From contig DASYSS010000028.1 in the NCBI GenBank assembly GCA_036003045.1, forward strand, positions 88,461-152,460: 64,000 nucleotides of DNA. The letters are read 5' to 3'. This stretch comes from Gemmatimonadaceae bacterium (lineage in GTDB: Bacteria; Gemmatimonadota; Gemmatimonadetes; Gemmatimonadales; Gemmatimonadaceae). The notes under the pieces were generated by a model. It was given only the letters and a program-made list of their open reading frames with translations. It made no database searches and had not been told where the DNA came from. Within the stretch, counting starts at the first letter, position 1, and each line of letters starts with the position of its first letter. Below, piece by piece: positions 1 to 7,718 of this stretch. The translations under genes were made by a program, and so were the position numbers.

Positions 1-450
1 GCGCTGGTCGCGGCGATCGGCATGGGCATCGGCGCCGCGATTGCTCGCGAACGGGGCAAGCGATTCACGCGGACCTCGAGTTGGATTTCGGCGGTGGTGG
101 CGGTCGGAGTGGTGCTGATCGGGTTCTTTGGTCTCCAGGCAGCGAAGATCGACCGGAACGCGGTAAAGCAGTTCCAGCAGGCGATGGACTCATCGCGTGC
201 CCACCCACGGCCGGCGCCGGCGTGGCTGGACCGGATCGCCCCAGGAGCGGCGGCGCGCGCCAACGCCCGCGCGGCAACACAGAACCCCACGTTCGAGGCT
301 GCGGTCGGAGTCTGGACGATCGTCGTCGGCACGGCCATGATCGCCGCGTTGGGTGCGTTCATCGTAGGAACCATCGGCTGGCTGGCGACCCTGCCCCTCG
401 CCTACGCGATCACCGGACGGTGGATCGGATCACCTCCAGCGACGGACTAG
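1..450 (+). CDS. Hypothetical membrane protein, 5' end outside window
   Basis: The frame is open from the first base of the window and ends with TAG at 448-450. An ATG at 22 is the first possible start inside the window, but seven sense codons precede it, so the true start probably lies upstream. The visible part has two hydrophobic segments: one near residues 22-40 counted from ATG 22 (WISAVVAVGVVLIGFFGL) and one near 98-130 (a long VWTIVVGTAMIAALGAF-type stretch). An Ala/Pro/Arg-rich loop lies between them. I do not recognise a family. It is followed after 65 bp by a VOC gene on the same strand. It could be the C-terminal part of a larger transporter or a small stand-alone membrane protein. 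Confidence 0.55.
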   Translation, partial: ALVAAIGMGIGAAIARERGKRFTRTSSWISAVVAVGVVLIGFFGLQAAKIDRNAVKQFQQAMDSSRAHPRPAPAWLDRIAPGAAARANARAATQNPTFEAAVGVWTIVVGTAMIAALGAFIVGTIGWLATLPLAYAITGRWIGSPPATD

Positions 451-515
451 AGGGATTGAAGGCCTCGTAGTTTTCAGAGTGAGCCGACGGGCGTTTCTTC
501 GAGAATGGAGCACGG

Positions 516-887
516 ATGGCGAGCGCAACGCACGGAAAGGTTTGCTATCTCGAGATACCGGCCTCGAACGTGGGTCAATCGGCTTCGTTCTACGCGAGAG
601 TGTTCGGATGGCGAATGCGCACGCGGGGCAACGGCACGCAGGCCTTCGACGACGCGACCGGCGCGGTGAGTGGGACGTTCGTGGTCGGACGCGCCGCGTC
701 GACGACGCCGGGCCTGCTCGTGTACATCATGGTCGACAGCGTCGAGGAAACGTGCCGCACGATCGAGGCGAACGGCGGAACGATCGTGCAACCCCTCGGC
801 GTCGACGCTCCTGAACTGACCGCGAGATTCCGCGACCCCGGCGGGAACGTGCTCGGATTATATCAAGAGCCGACCGGACGCCCGTAA
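516..887 (+). CDS. VOC (glyoxalase/bleomycin resistance fold) family protein
   Basis: The 123-residue product has the single-module vicinal oxygen chelate layout. It opens with a GKVCYLEIPASNV beta strand, followed by the helix motif SASFYARVFGW, and ends with the strand FRDPGGNVLGLYQEP that closes most VOC proteins. The middle segment VYIMVDSVEETCRTIEANGG is the usual second beta-alpha unit. Such proteins are small cytoplasmic metalloenzymes or binding proteins; substrate cannot be told from sequence. The ATG at 516 follows a GGAGCACGG stretch that can serve as ribosome binding site. The GNAT gene follows after 41 bp on the same strand, so the two may be co-transcribed. Confidence 0.85.
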   Translation: MASATHGKVCYLEIPASNVGQSASFYARVFGWRMRTRGNGTQAFDDATGAVSGTFVVGRAASTTPGLLVYIMVDSVEETCRTIEANGGTIVQPLGVDAPELTARFRDPGGNVLGLYQEPTGRP

Positions 888-928
888 AGCGAGTCCGCCG
901 CTCTTTCCTTCATTGGACAAGTCGTAAC

Positions 929-1519
929 GTGATCCATCCCCGCCCCGTCGTCCTCGATGGCAACGGCATTCGTCTCGAACCTCTCCACCAGGACCACCGC
1001 GCAGGTCTCGCGACGGCGGCGGCCGACGGAAATCTCTGGGAGATCTGGTACACATCGGTTCCGGCGCCCGACCAGGTGGCGGCCTACATCGAAACCGCAC
1101 TCTCCGGCCAGCGCGAAGGGCACATGCTTCCGTGGGCCGTGCGCGACACGAACAGCGGCGACATCATCGGCAGTACACGATACCATGACATCGTCGCGCC
1201 GATCGACCGCGTGGAGATCGGCTGGACGTGGTACGCGGCGCGCTTTCAGCGCACGCACGTCAACACGACGTGCAAGCTCCTTCTGCTGACGCACGCGTTC
1301 GAGACGCTCGAGTGCGCCGTCGTCGGCCTGCGCACCGACAACTTCAACTTCGCTTCACAGCGCGCGATCGAGCGGCTCGGCGCGCGGAAGGACGGCGTTC
1401 TCCGCCATCACATGGCGCGCCGAGACGGAACGGCGAGGGATACGCACCAGTACAGCATCATCGCTCCGGAGTGGAGCGACGTGAAGAGACATTTGTTGCT
1501 ACGGTTGGCGCGACGGTAG
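929..1519 (+). CDS. GNAT family N-acetyltransferase
   Basis: The 196-residue product resembles RimJ/RimL-type GNAT enzymes that move an acetyl group from acetyl-CoA to an amine, often a protein N-terminus or a small metabolite. It starts with the typical N-terminal strand (RLEPLHQDHRAGL). The segment EIGWTWYAARFQRTHVNTTCKLLLLTHAFE covers motif A, and RTDNFNFASQRAIERLGARKDGVLR is the conserved motif B region of this subgroup. The start is GTG at 929. The substrate is unknown. The gene ends just before a long repeat-rich stretch that separates it from the convergent peroxiredoxin gene. Confidence 0.85.
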   Translation: MIHPRPVVLDGNGIRLEPLHQDHRAGLATAAADGNLWEIWYTSVPAPDQVAAYIETALSGQREGHMLPWAVRDTNSGDIIGSTRYHDIVAPIDRVEIGWTWYAARFQRTHVNTTCKLLLLTHAFETLECAVVGLRTDNFNFASQRAIERLGARKDGVLRHHMARRDGTARDTHQYSIIAPEWSDVKRHLLLRLARR

Positions 1520-1530
1520 CGGCGGGATGA

Positions 1531-1777
1531 GAACTGCCGAAAGCCGACACTGCCTGCAGACCGAAACTGCCGAACTCCGAAACTGCCGAGGGCCGAAGGG
1601 GCGAAACTGCCGAGGGCCGACACCGCCGAAAGCCGAAGTCGGCTAAGGCCGAACGTAGTTTTTCGGAGTTCGGGAGTCTCGGAGTCTCGAAAGTTTCGAG
1701 TGTGGACGTTTCGGAGTTCGGCAGTTCGGAGTTTGGCCGTCTCGGACGTGGGAAGTCTCGGTGTCCGGAAGTCTCGC
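1531..1777. repeat. Intergenic array of degenerate CCGAAACTG-type repeats in inverted arms
   Basis: The left half (about 1531-1655) is built from degenerate copies of GCCGAAACTGCCGA-like units. The right half (about 1660-1777) carries the reverse complement, TTCGGAGTTTCGG-like units. One inverted pair is perfect over 18 bp: 1566-1583 and 1708-1725. The array fills the space between two convergent genes and reaches the stop codon of the peroxiredoxin gene, so the RNA could fold into an imperfect long hairpin. Open frames here encode only repetitive Ser/Glu/Arg/Pro strings and were not called as genes. Confidence 0.8.
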
Positions 1778-2263
1778 TCAAGTTCTAGCTTTTTCCACGG
1801 CCAAGAACTTCGCGACTTCTTCCCCATGTCCTTCGGGTTTCACCTTCTCGAAGACCCGGGAGACCCTGCCCGACGCATCGATGACGAACGTGGTCCGCAA
1901 AATTCCCATGTACTTCTTCCCGAACATCGACTTCTCGCCCCACGCGCCGTACTTCACGGCGATCGCGTGATCGACGTCGGCGATGAGCGTGTAGGGAAGG
2001 TCGTACTTCTTCTTGAACTTCTGATGTGATTTCGGCGAGTCGGGGCTCACTCCGATCACCACCGCGTCGAGTCCCTCGAACCGAGGGAGGGTGTCCCGAA
2101 AGGAACACGCCTCGACCGTTCACCCAGGGGTATCGTCCTTGGGATAAAAGAACAGGACCACCGTCTGTCCGTGAAAGGACGAGAGCTTGAGGGTCTCCCC
2201 GCTGTCCGTGATTCCCGAGAAGTCCGGGGCGCGTCCGCCCTCGAGATCGCCCGCGGCGCTCAT
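1778..2263 (-). CDS. bcp: Peroxiredoxin of the BCP/PrxQ type, probable selenoprotein (Sec48 encoded by UGA)
   Basis: Reading from ATG 2263 gives a full-length BCP of 161 residues if the in-frame TGA at 2120-2122 is decoded. Around it the protein reads YPKDDTPG-[UGA]-TVEACSFRD. In BCP/PrxQ enzymes this position is the peroxidatic Cys, and the Cys five residues later (C53) is the resolving one, so the UGA sits exactly on the catalytic residue. Sequence on both sides is intact: the thioredoxin-fold start (GRAPDFSGITDSGETLKLSSF) and the C-terminal half with VIGVSPDSPKSHQKF and RTTFVIDASGRV. The start overlaps the argF stop as ATGA, which supports this start and coupled translation. The family reduces hydrogen and organic peroxides with thioredoxin. 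A hairpin follows the UGA. The alternatives are a sequencing error in a Cys codon or a recent nonsense mutation. Confidence 0.8.
2073..2113 (-). promoter_or_regulatory. Candidate bacterial SECIS region downstream of the UGA codon
   Basis: Six nucleotides after the UGA an 11-pair stem begins: GAGG (2110-2113) pairs with CCTC (2087-2090) and GTGTTCC (2102-2108) with GGGACAC (2091-2097), with one G-U pair, one bulged C and a UUUC loop starting 19 nt after the UGA. A second hairpin follows, CCCTCG-GTT-CGAGGG (2073-2087), with its GUU loop 39 nt after the UGA. Bacterial SECIS elements lie within the coding sequence shortly after the UGA and usually carry a G early in the apical loop. The first hairpin fits in distance but lacks that G; the second has it but is slightly far. 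Assignment is tentative. Confidence 0.45.
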
Positions 2264-3183
2264 GCCAGCGCTTCTCCGCCCATCAGGGCGGCCATGACCG
2301 CCTTCTGTACATGGAGGCGATTCTCGGCTTCGTCCCAGACGCGGCTCTGCGGACCGTCGATCACGTCGGCCGAAACCTCTTCGCCACGGTGCGCGGGGAG
2401 GCAGTGCAGGAAGATCGCCTTCTTGTCGGCCGCTTTCATGAGTGATGGGCTCACCGTGAATCCTTTGAACGCTCGCTCGCGCTCCTTCTGCTCCTGCTCC
2501 TGCCCCATCGACGCCCAGACGTCGGTGCTGATGACGTGCGCGCCTTCCGCCGCTTCGGTGGGATCACGCAGAACACGTACCTTCGCCGCCTTCTGCGCCC
2601 GAGCGAGGAGATGGTCGGCGGGTTCGTAGCCCTTCGGGCACGCGAGGTCGAGGTCGAACCCGAAGCGGTAGGCCGCGTTGATCCACGAGTTCGCCATGTT
2701 GTTTCCGTCACCGATCCACGCGTACTTCTTGTCGGCGATCTGCCCTCCGAATTCCGCGCGAACCGTGAGGAGATCGGCGAGCACCTGGCACGGGTGCAGC
2801 ATGTCCGTGAGCCCGTTGATGACGGGCACATCCGCGTATTTCGCCAGCTCCTCGATGTCCTGGTGCGCGAACGTCCGAATCATGATGCCGTCGACGTATC
2901 GCGACAGCACGCGCGCGGTGTCCGCGATCGGCTCGCCGCGGCCGAGCTGCACGTCGCGCGGCGAGAGAAAGAGCGCGTGCCCGCCGAGCTGGAAGGTCCC
3001 GACCTCGAACGAGACGCGGGTGCGCGTGCTCGCCTTCATGAAGATCATGGCGAGCGTCTTTCCCTCGAGCGGACGCTTCTTGTATTTGCCCGCGCGCATC
3101 GACTCGGCGAGCGCGAACAGCCCGTCGAGCTGCGCGCGGGTGAAATCCGGAATGGCGAGAAAATCGGTGGGCAGCCTGGACAT
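2260..3183 (-). CDS. argF: Ornithine carbamoyltransferase
   Basis: The product (307 residues, normal for the family) makes citrulline from ornithine and carbamoyl phosphate in arginine synthesis, in the cytoplasm as a trimer. The carbamoyl-phosphate loop STRTR is at residues 52-56 and HPCQ at 130-133. The ornithine-side motif DGNNMANSW is at 159-167, and HCLP with the active-site Cys at 260-263. These residues separate it from aspartate carbamoyltransferase. The stop TGA overlaps the start of the peroxiredoxin gene by ATGA, so the two share an mRNA. No other arginine gene is in the window. Its upstream neighbour on the same strand ends 44 bp away. Confidence 0.95.
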   Translation of the reverse strand: MSRLPTDFLAIPDFTRAQLDGLFALAESMRAGKYKKRPLEGKTLAMIFMKASTRTRVSFEVGTFQLGGHALFLSPRDVQLGRGEPIADTARVLSRYVDGIMIRTFAHQDIEELAKYADVPVINGLTDMLHPCQVLADLLTVRAEFGGQIADKKYAWIGDGNNMANSWINAAYRFGFDLDLACPKGYEPADHLLARAQKAAKVRVLRDPTEAAEGAHVISTDVWASMGQEQEQKERERAFKGFTVSPSLMKAADKKAIFLHCLPAHRGEEVSADVIDGPQSRVWDEAENRLHVQKAVMAALMGGEALA

Positions 3184-3227
3184 GCGCGGAAATTAACGCG
3201 CACCGCCAGCGCCCCGGGCTCGGCCTC

Positions 3228-4769
3228 CTATGGAGTCTTCGCCCGGTCGGACCTGATCACCACTTTCCCGCCCCAGCGGATCGCGACGGACCAGAGAAAG
3301 TCCGTCTTGAGGACCGGCATGCGATACGGCAGGCCGGAGACTGGCTGCGTGAAGACGACGGTGTCGCCGGCGCTCACGTTCATGTCATTGCCGTAGGGCG
3401 CGCCGGTGGCCGCGACGGTGTCTCCCTTGGGGTCCATGTAGAAGCCCACCGACGCTCGGCGATGACAGGACATGCAATTCGTCGTCACGCCGGTCCAGAA
3501 GACGGAATCGGTCGGTTTGCCGCCCGGCTTGGGGAGGTAGCCGGACAAGCTCGACTCGAGATATGGATTGTACGCGATGTTCTGAGCCCCGTTGTTCCGC
3601 ATCATGTAATACGCGACGGTCATGTTGTAGTGGTTCCATGGCGCCGGGATCGTCGACGGCCGGTCCCTTCCGAAGTGCGGGTCCTGCGGATTGATGGACC
3701 ACCAGTACGATTGCCATGTCCAGTTCGGGATCTCCTTTCCTGTGACGTGCATCGCCATCAACAGGCCGATGTTCCCCGGGCGAACTGCCTGAATCACCGC
3801 CTGGAAGCTCGTGTCGTTCGCGACGCCGATGAAGTCGCCATTCGCCGCGCCGAACTGGGTGAACGCGATCGAGTCCTCTTTCGTGATTCGGATCCAGTAG
3901 AACGCCGACAGCGGCACCACCAGGCATTTCTTGTAGCCCTCATTGTTCACGGGCAACCAGACCGAATCACCCGGCTGCAGCTTCCCAGTGGGGTCGACCG
4001 CGACGGCCTGGCGCCAGGTCGATGCGATCGGGTTCGCCGAATCGGTCGTCGCTCTGGAGCTGTCGCCGAACCAGTAGGGGACCGCGGTCACCTCCGTTCC
4101 CGAGATGAACTGATAGACCGGCTTGAGCACGAACGACATCCGGTCGGTCGAGTCGGGCGACGTGAGGATCGCGCGGGAAGCAGTCGGCGTCCTCCGCTTC
4201 TCGAACGCAACGTTCGTGTCCGAGAGGGTCTGTGCCTTGTTCAACTTGTTCTCATAGATGAACGAGGCGGTCGACAGCGTGAAGCGGTTGAACGCGAACA
4301 CTCGCTCGGCGTGGACGTACGGAAGATTGTCCATTCGCCCGCGGGGCACCGGCGCCAACCGGGGGACGTCTCTCCGCGCACCGAACTGGACCACTCCGCG
4401 CTTCGACCGAGCGAAGAGGGTCGTCTGAGTAGTCTCCTCGAAGATCTCGTATCCCGAGAACCACGTCTGCCAGACGGGCATCTGATTGAACCGCGTGGCC
4501 GTCGTGATCGACTGCCAGATGTCCCAGCCGTGTGCGCGGATGGCGACATCGTTGTTCGCGGCGATCCACGATTGAATCGTCGCGTTTGGGGACGGATACG
4601 TCCGGACGGCTGGCGGCGCAGTGTACCGGTACGAGTCGGCGGGCGCACCCGGATTGTGAGAGGCGTCCGCCGACCGCGGTGGGTTGCCGCCGCACGCGGC
4701 GACGATCGTGATCGCAACCGACAAAGCGAGTAGGACGACAGATGAGGTTCCTGCGCGTCTGTTCTTCAT
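3228..4769 (-). CDS. Lipoprotein with a single c-type heme motif
   Basis: The 513-residue product starts with a lipoprotein signal (basic MKNRRAG, hydrophobic core, then a VAAC lipobox near residue 26), so it should be lipid-anchored outside the cytoplasmic membrane. A single heme c attachment motif CMSCH lies at residues 432-436, close to the C-terminus. The rest is rich in Trp/Tyr (for example HGWDIWQSI, WNHYNMTVAYYMMRNNGA) with no fold I can name; it resembles the c-type cytochrome-like hypothetical proteins of environmental bacteria. Electron transfer or a redox-linked oxidation is possible but not shown. It follows the Ser/Thr kinase gene after 57 bp on the same strand and may be in its operon. 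Confidence 0.7.
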   Translation of the reverse strand: MKNRRAGTSSVVLLALSVAITIVAACGGNPPRSADASHNPGAPADSYRYTAPPAVRTYPSPNATIQSWIAANNDVAIRAHGWDIWQSITTATRFNQMPVWQTWFSGYEIFEETTQTTLFARSKRGVVQFGARRDVPRLAPVPRGRMDNLPYVHAERVFAFNRFTLSTASFIYENKLNKAQTLSDTNVAFEKRRTPTASRAILTSPDSTDRMSFVLKPVYQFISGTEVTAVPYWFGDSSRATTDSANPIASTWRQAVAVDPTGKLQPGDSVWLPVNNEGYKKCLVVPLSAFYWIRITKEDSIAFTQFGAANGDFIGVANDTSFQAVIQAVRPGNIGLLMAMHVTGKEIPNWTWQSYWWSINPQDPHFGRDRPSTIPAPWNHYNMTVAYYMMRNNGAQNIAYNPYLESSLSGYLPKPGGKPTDSVFWTGVTTNCMSCHRRASVGFYMDPKGDTVAATGAPYGNDMNVSAGDTVVFTQPVSGLPYRMPVLKTDFLWSVAIRWGGKVVIRSDRAKTP

Positions 4770-4815
4770 CGCTCCCTCGTTGAGGATGATCCGTCCGCAG
4801 CCCTGGAGGCCACGT

Positions 4816-4825
4816 GGGGGGGGGG
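4816..4825. repeat. Homopolymer run of ten G
   Basis: Ten consecutive G lie one base before the stop codon of the kinase gene (stop complement at 4827-4829), in the 57-bp gap to the heme lipoprotein gene. Length changes here would not alter either reading frame. Confidence 0.9.
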
Positions 4826-4826
4826 A

Positions 4827-7226
4827 CTACCGCTTCAACCCGAGCTGCCTCGCGAGCTGTTTGAATCGCGGATCCTGCGAGATGTAGGGGAAGCTGTCGA
4901 AGTAGAAGAGCTGGGAGAGCTGTCCCTCTCCGTTGGCGAGCGCGTAGTCGAGCCACCGGAACGCGGACGCGCCGTCGTGGAGGCGGTCGTAGATACGCGC
5001 GGTGTAGACGCCGGACACCGGACGGCTCTTGGAAATCGAATCGATGCGCTGGGCGACGGCGAGCGCTGCGGCGCGGTTGCCCGTTTCGGCGTACACCTCG
5101 CCGAGGTAGTCCAGCACGAGCGTGCTCGAGGGGTTGAGCTGCACCGCACGCTTCGCTTCGGCGACCGCCTCGTCGCCGGCGCCGCTGTGTGCCAGCGCAA
5201 TCGACAGCCACGCATGAGGAAAGTAGTAATCGGGATCGAGCGCCACGGCGGCGCGGAGGGGCGGAATTGCTTCGGCGTAGTGGGCCAGCCCCACGCGCAC
5301 GATCCCGACGGCTTGGGCCATCGGGGGCGAGAGAGGGTCCAGCTCCTGCGCCCGACGCGCTTCCGATTCCGCTCGTGCGGAGTCGGTGCCGATGAGCATC
5401 AACGAATAGAAGTAGTGGGCCGACGGATACGACGGGTCGAGGGCGACGGCGCGATCGTACTCGGCCGCGGCGCCCGCGAAGTCGCGGTGGGACAAGAAGA
5501 GAACCGTCGCCAGCGAGGTGTGCGCGTCGGCCAGCGTCGAGTCCAGGGCGAGCGCGCGTCGCGCCGCGGCCTCGCCCTGCGCGAACGCTTCCTTCGGCAC
5601 CGCATAGAGGTTGAGCGCCTGCAGCAGATAGTCGTCGGCCAGGCCGGACCAGGCGCGCGCGTAGAGCGGATCGCGGTCTACGGCCTTGCGGAACCAGTTC
5701 GTCGCGTCGTCCAGCGCATGGGGCGTGCGCATGTCCACGGCGTGGCGGCCGCGCAGATACATCTCGTACGCGTCGACGTCGCCGGTCGAGCGGGGCACGA
5801 TTGCGCGCTGATCCGTCAACTGGATCTTCACGGCGGCGACGATGGCTTCGGCGATCTGTTCCTGCATCGCGAACACGTCGCTCACGTTCTTGTCGTAGGT
5901 CTCGTTCCAGATGATGCTGCCGTTCGAGACGTTCACGAGGTCGACCGAGACGCGCACGTGGTCGCCGGCCTTTCGAACCGCGCCCTCCAGGACGGCGTCG
6001 ACGCCCAGCGCGCGCCCCATCTTCTTGATGTCGGTCCCCTGGTTCTTGACCGCGTACGACGATGCACGCGCGGCAACGCGCAGCTGCTTGATCGCCGCGA
6101 GCGCGCCCATCAGCTCGTCCGTCATTCCGGCGCTGAAGTATTCCTGGTCCTTGTCGGCGCTCTCGTTGGTGAACGGAAGGACGGCGATCGAACGCGGCGG
6201 TGACGCGGCGGCGGCGCGCGACCGATAGCCGCGGGCCAGCTGGGCGGTGACGACCGCCGCCGCGAAGACCGCGACCATCGCCAGCACGCGGCGGCGCCGT
6301 CTCGCCCGCGCGGCGACCGGCGGCGACGTCGTCGCGACCGGCACCGTCGTCGCCACATCGGTCGAGGCGCCGTCTCCCGCGTACGGCGCCAGGCGTGAGA
6401 GCGCTTCCGCGAACGCCGCCGTCGACGGGAAACGGTCGGCCGGGTGTCTGGCCAACGCGCGCTCGATGATCGCGTCGAGTGCCGGCGATACGGTTGGCCG
6501 CAGCCGGCGTGCGCTCGGCACCGGATCCGAGAGACGCTTCGCGATGACAGCCTGCAGCGTTCTGCCGACGTACGGCGGCTCGCCGGTGAGCATCTCGTAC
6601 AACACGGAGCCAAGGCTGTAGACGTCGGTGCGCGCGTCGAGCGGTTCGCCGGTGGATTGCTCGGGGCTCATGTAGAGCGCCGTGCCGACGGCCATGCCGG
6701 TTCTGGTCAGCGACTCGCCGCCGGCCGACTCCGTGCTCTTTGCCAACCCGAAGTCGGTGACGATCGCGCTCCCACCGCTGAACAGAATGTTCTCCGGTTT
6801 GATGTCGCGATGAATGACACCGTGCTCGTGCGCGTACGTGAGGGCGCCCGCGACCTCGATGGCGATGCGCACCGAGTCGCCGATCGGGAGGCTGTGCTCG
6901 CGATCGAGACGGTCGCGAAGCGAGTGCCCGTCGAGCACCGGCATGGTGAACCAGAGGGCGCCGTCGTGCTCGCCCGAGTCGAGCAACGGCACGATGTGCG
7001 GATGCGTCAGCTTCGCGGCGACGGCGATTTCCCGCTGAAACCGGTCGCTCCCTACGCCGTGCGAGATTTCCGGACTGAGAACCTTGATGGCGACTTCCCG
7101 CTGGTATCGCGCGTCTCGCGCGAGATATACGGTTGCCATCCCGCCGTGGCCGAGCTCACGCACGATCTGGTAGCGGTCGTGCGAGAATCCGGGCGGCGGC
7201 GGACTACCGTCGGGCGGATCGATCAC
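4827..7226 (-). CDS. Membrane serine/threonine protein kinase with TolB-like and TPR domains
   Basis: The 799-residue product has a PknB-type kinase domain at about 18-285: Gly loop GHGGMATV 26-33, catalytic Lys48, HRDIKPEN from 139, DFG 158-160. A single membrane span follows at about 314-331 after an Arg-rich stop-transfer stretch. Next comes a TolB-N-like domain (about 345-470, starting SIAVLPFTNES) as seen in adenylate-cyclase and kinase fusions. The C-terminal 300 residues are TPR helices with a YARAWSGLADDYLL-type pattern. All kinase residues needed for activity are present. The likely role is signal sensing across the inner membrane, with the TPR part as protein-binding platform; the signal is unknown. 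Its start overlaps the end of the preceding small gene by 23 bp. Confidence 0.9.
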   Translation of the reverse strand: MIDPPDGSPPPPGFSHDRYQIVRELGHGGMATVYLARDARYQREVAIKVLSPEISHGVGSDRFQREIAVAAKLTHPHIVPLLDSGEHDGALWFTMPVLDGHSLRDRLDREHSLPIGDSVRIAIEVAGALTYAHEHGVIHRDIKPENILFSGGSAIVTDFGLAKSTESAGGESLTRTGMAVGTALYMSPEQSTGEPLDARTDVYSLGSVLYEMLTGEPPYVGRTLQAVIAKRLSDPVPSARRLRPTVSPALDAIIERALARHPADRFPSTAAFAEALSRLAPYAGDGASTDVATTVPVATTSPPVAARARRRRRVLAMVAVFAAAVVTAQLARGYRSRAAAASPPRSIAVLPFTNESADKDQEYFSAGMTDELMGALAAIKQLRVAARASSYAVKNQGTDIKKMGRALGVDAVLEGAVRKAGDHVRVSVDLVNVSNGSIIWNETYDKNVSDVFAMQEQIAEAIVAAVKIQLTDQRAIVPRSTGDVDAYEMYLRGRHAVDMRTPHALDDATNWFRKAVDRDPLYARAWSGLADDYLLQALNLYAVPKEAFAQGEAAARRALALDSTLADAHTSLATVLFLSHRDFAGAAAEYDRAVALDPSYPSAHYFYSLMLIGTDSARAESEARRAQELDPLSPPMAQAVGIVRVGLAHYAEAIPPLRAAVALDPDYYFPHAWLSIALAHSGAGDEAVAEAKRAVQLNPSSTLVLDYLGEVYAETGNRAAALAVAQRIDSISKSRPVSGVYTARIYDRLHDGASAFRWLDYALANGEGQLSQLFYFDSFPYISQDPRFKQLARQLGLKR

Positions 7227-7638
7227 GACGCTTCGTTCCGGGGTAATAGCCGTGGATCTCGACCTGGCCCCGGTTCGTGTGCGAGGTCAGATCGTTCATG
7301 AAGAGCGTCACGGTGAGATTGCGGTCGATCGGCATCGGCAGCCAGAACGCCTGCGAGTTGCTCGTCTTGCTGCCGCCCGCGGGGTCGCCCGCGACGAGCA
7401 TCGAAAACCAGTTCTGTCGCTCGGCCCCCACACGCGACTCGAAGTGCCAGTAGGCGAACGGCGAGTTCACGCCGGTCAGGATCGTCCACGCGAAGACGAG
7501 AATTCCGCCGGCGCCGGCGGGAACGACGGTCGGCGGAATCCGGAACGTCACCGACCCTTGGCGAAACGGAAGCACGCCTAAGATTGCGGCCTTATTCTCG
7601 TTCGGTTCGACGGAGACCCACGGCGCGATGCCGGCCAC
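7204..7638 (-). CDS. Hypothetical protein upstream of the kinase
   Basis: The 144-residue product has no signal peptide or clear membrane span and is rich in beta-type sequence (VTFRIPPTVVPAGAGGILVFAWTIL, LTVTLFMNDL). I do not recognise a family. The end overlaps the kinase start by 23 bp on the same strand, and the last nine or so residues are basic and could be chance extension. Codon use is like that of its neighbours, and no competing frame is better, so I accept it as a probable gene, possibly coupled to the kinase. Confidence 0.55.
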   Translation of the reverse strand: MAGIAPWVSVEPNENKAAILGVLPFRQGSVTFRIPPTVVPAGAGGILVFAWTILTGVNSPFAYWHFESRVGAERQNWFSMLVAGDPAGGSKTSNSQAFWLPMPIDRNLTVTLFMNDLTSHTNRGQVEIHGYYPGTKRRDRSARR

Positions 7639-7718
7639 TCGGAGGCTCTAAGGGGGCGAGAGGAGAGACGCCCGAAGATGGCTGGCGGCGATGCCGGCCG
7701 CCAGCCCGAACGCGGAAA

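Noticed and set aside
1408..1827. Minus-strand frames encoding Ser/Glu/Arg/Pro-rich repeats
   Set aside because: They are translations of the intergenic repeat array and have no start signal or family.
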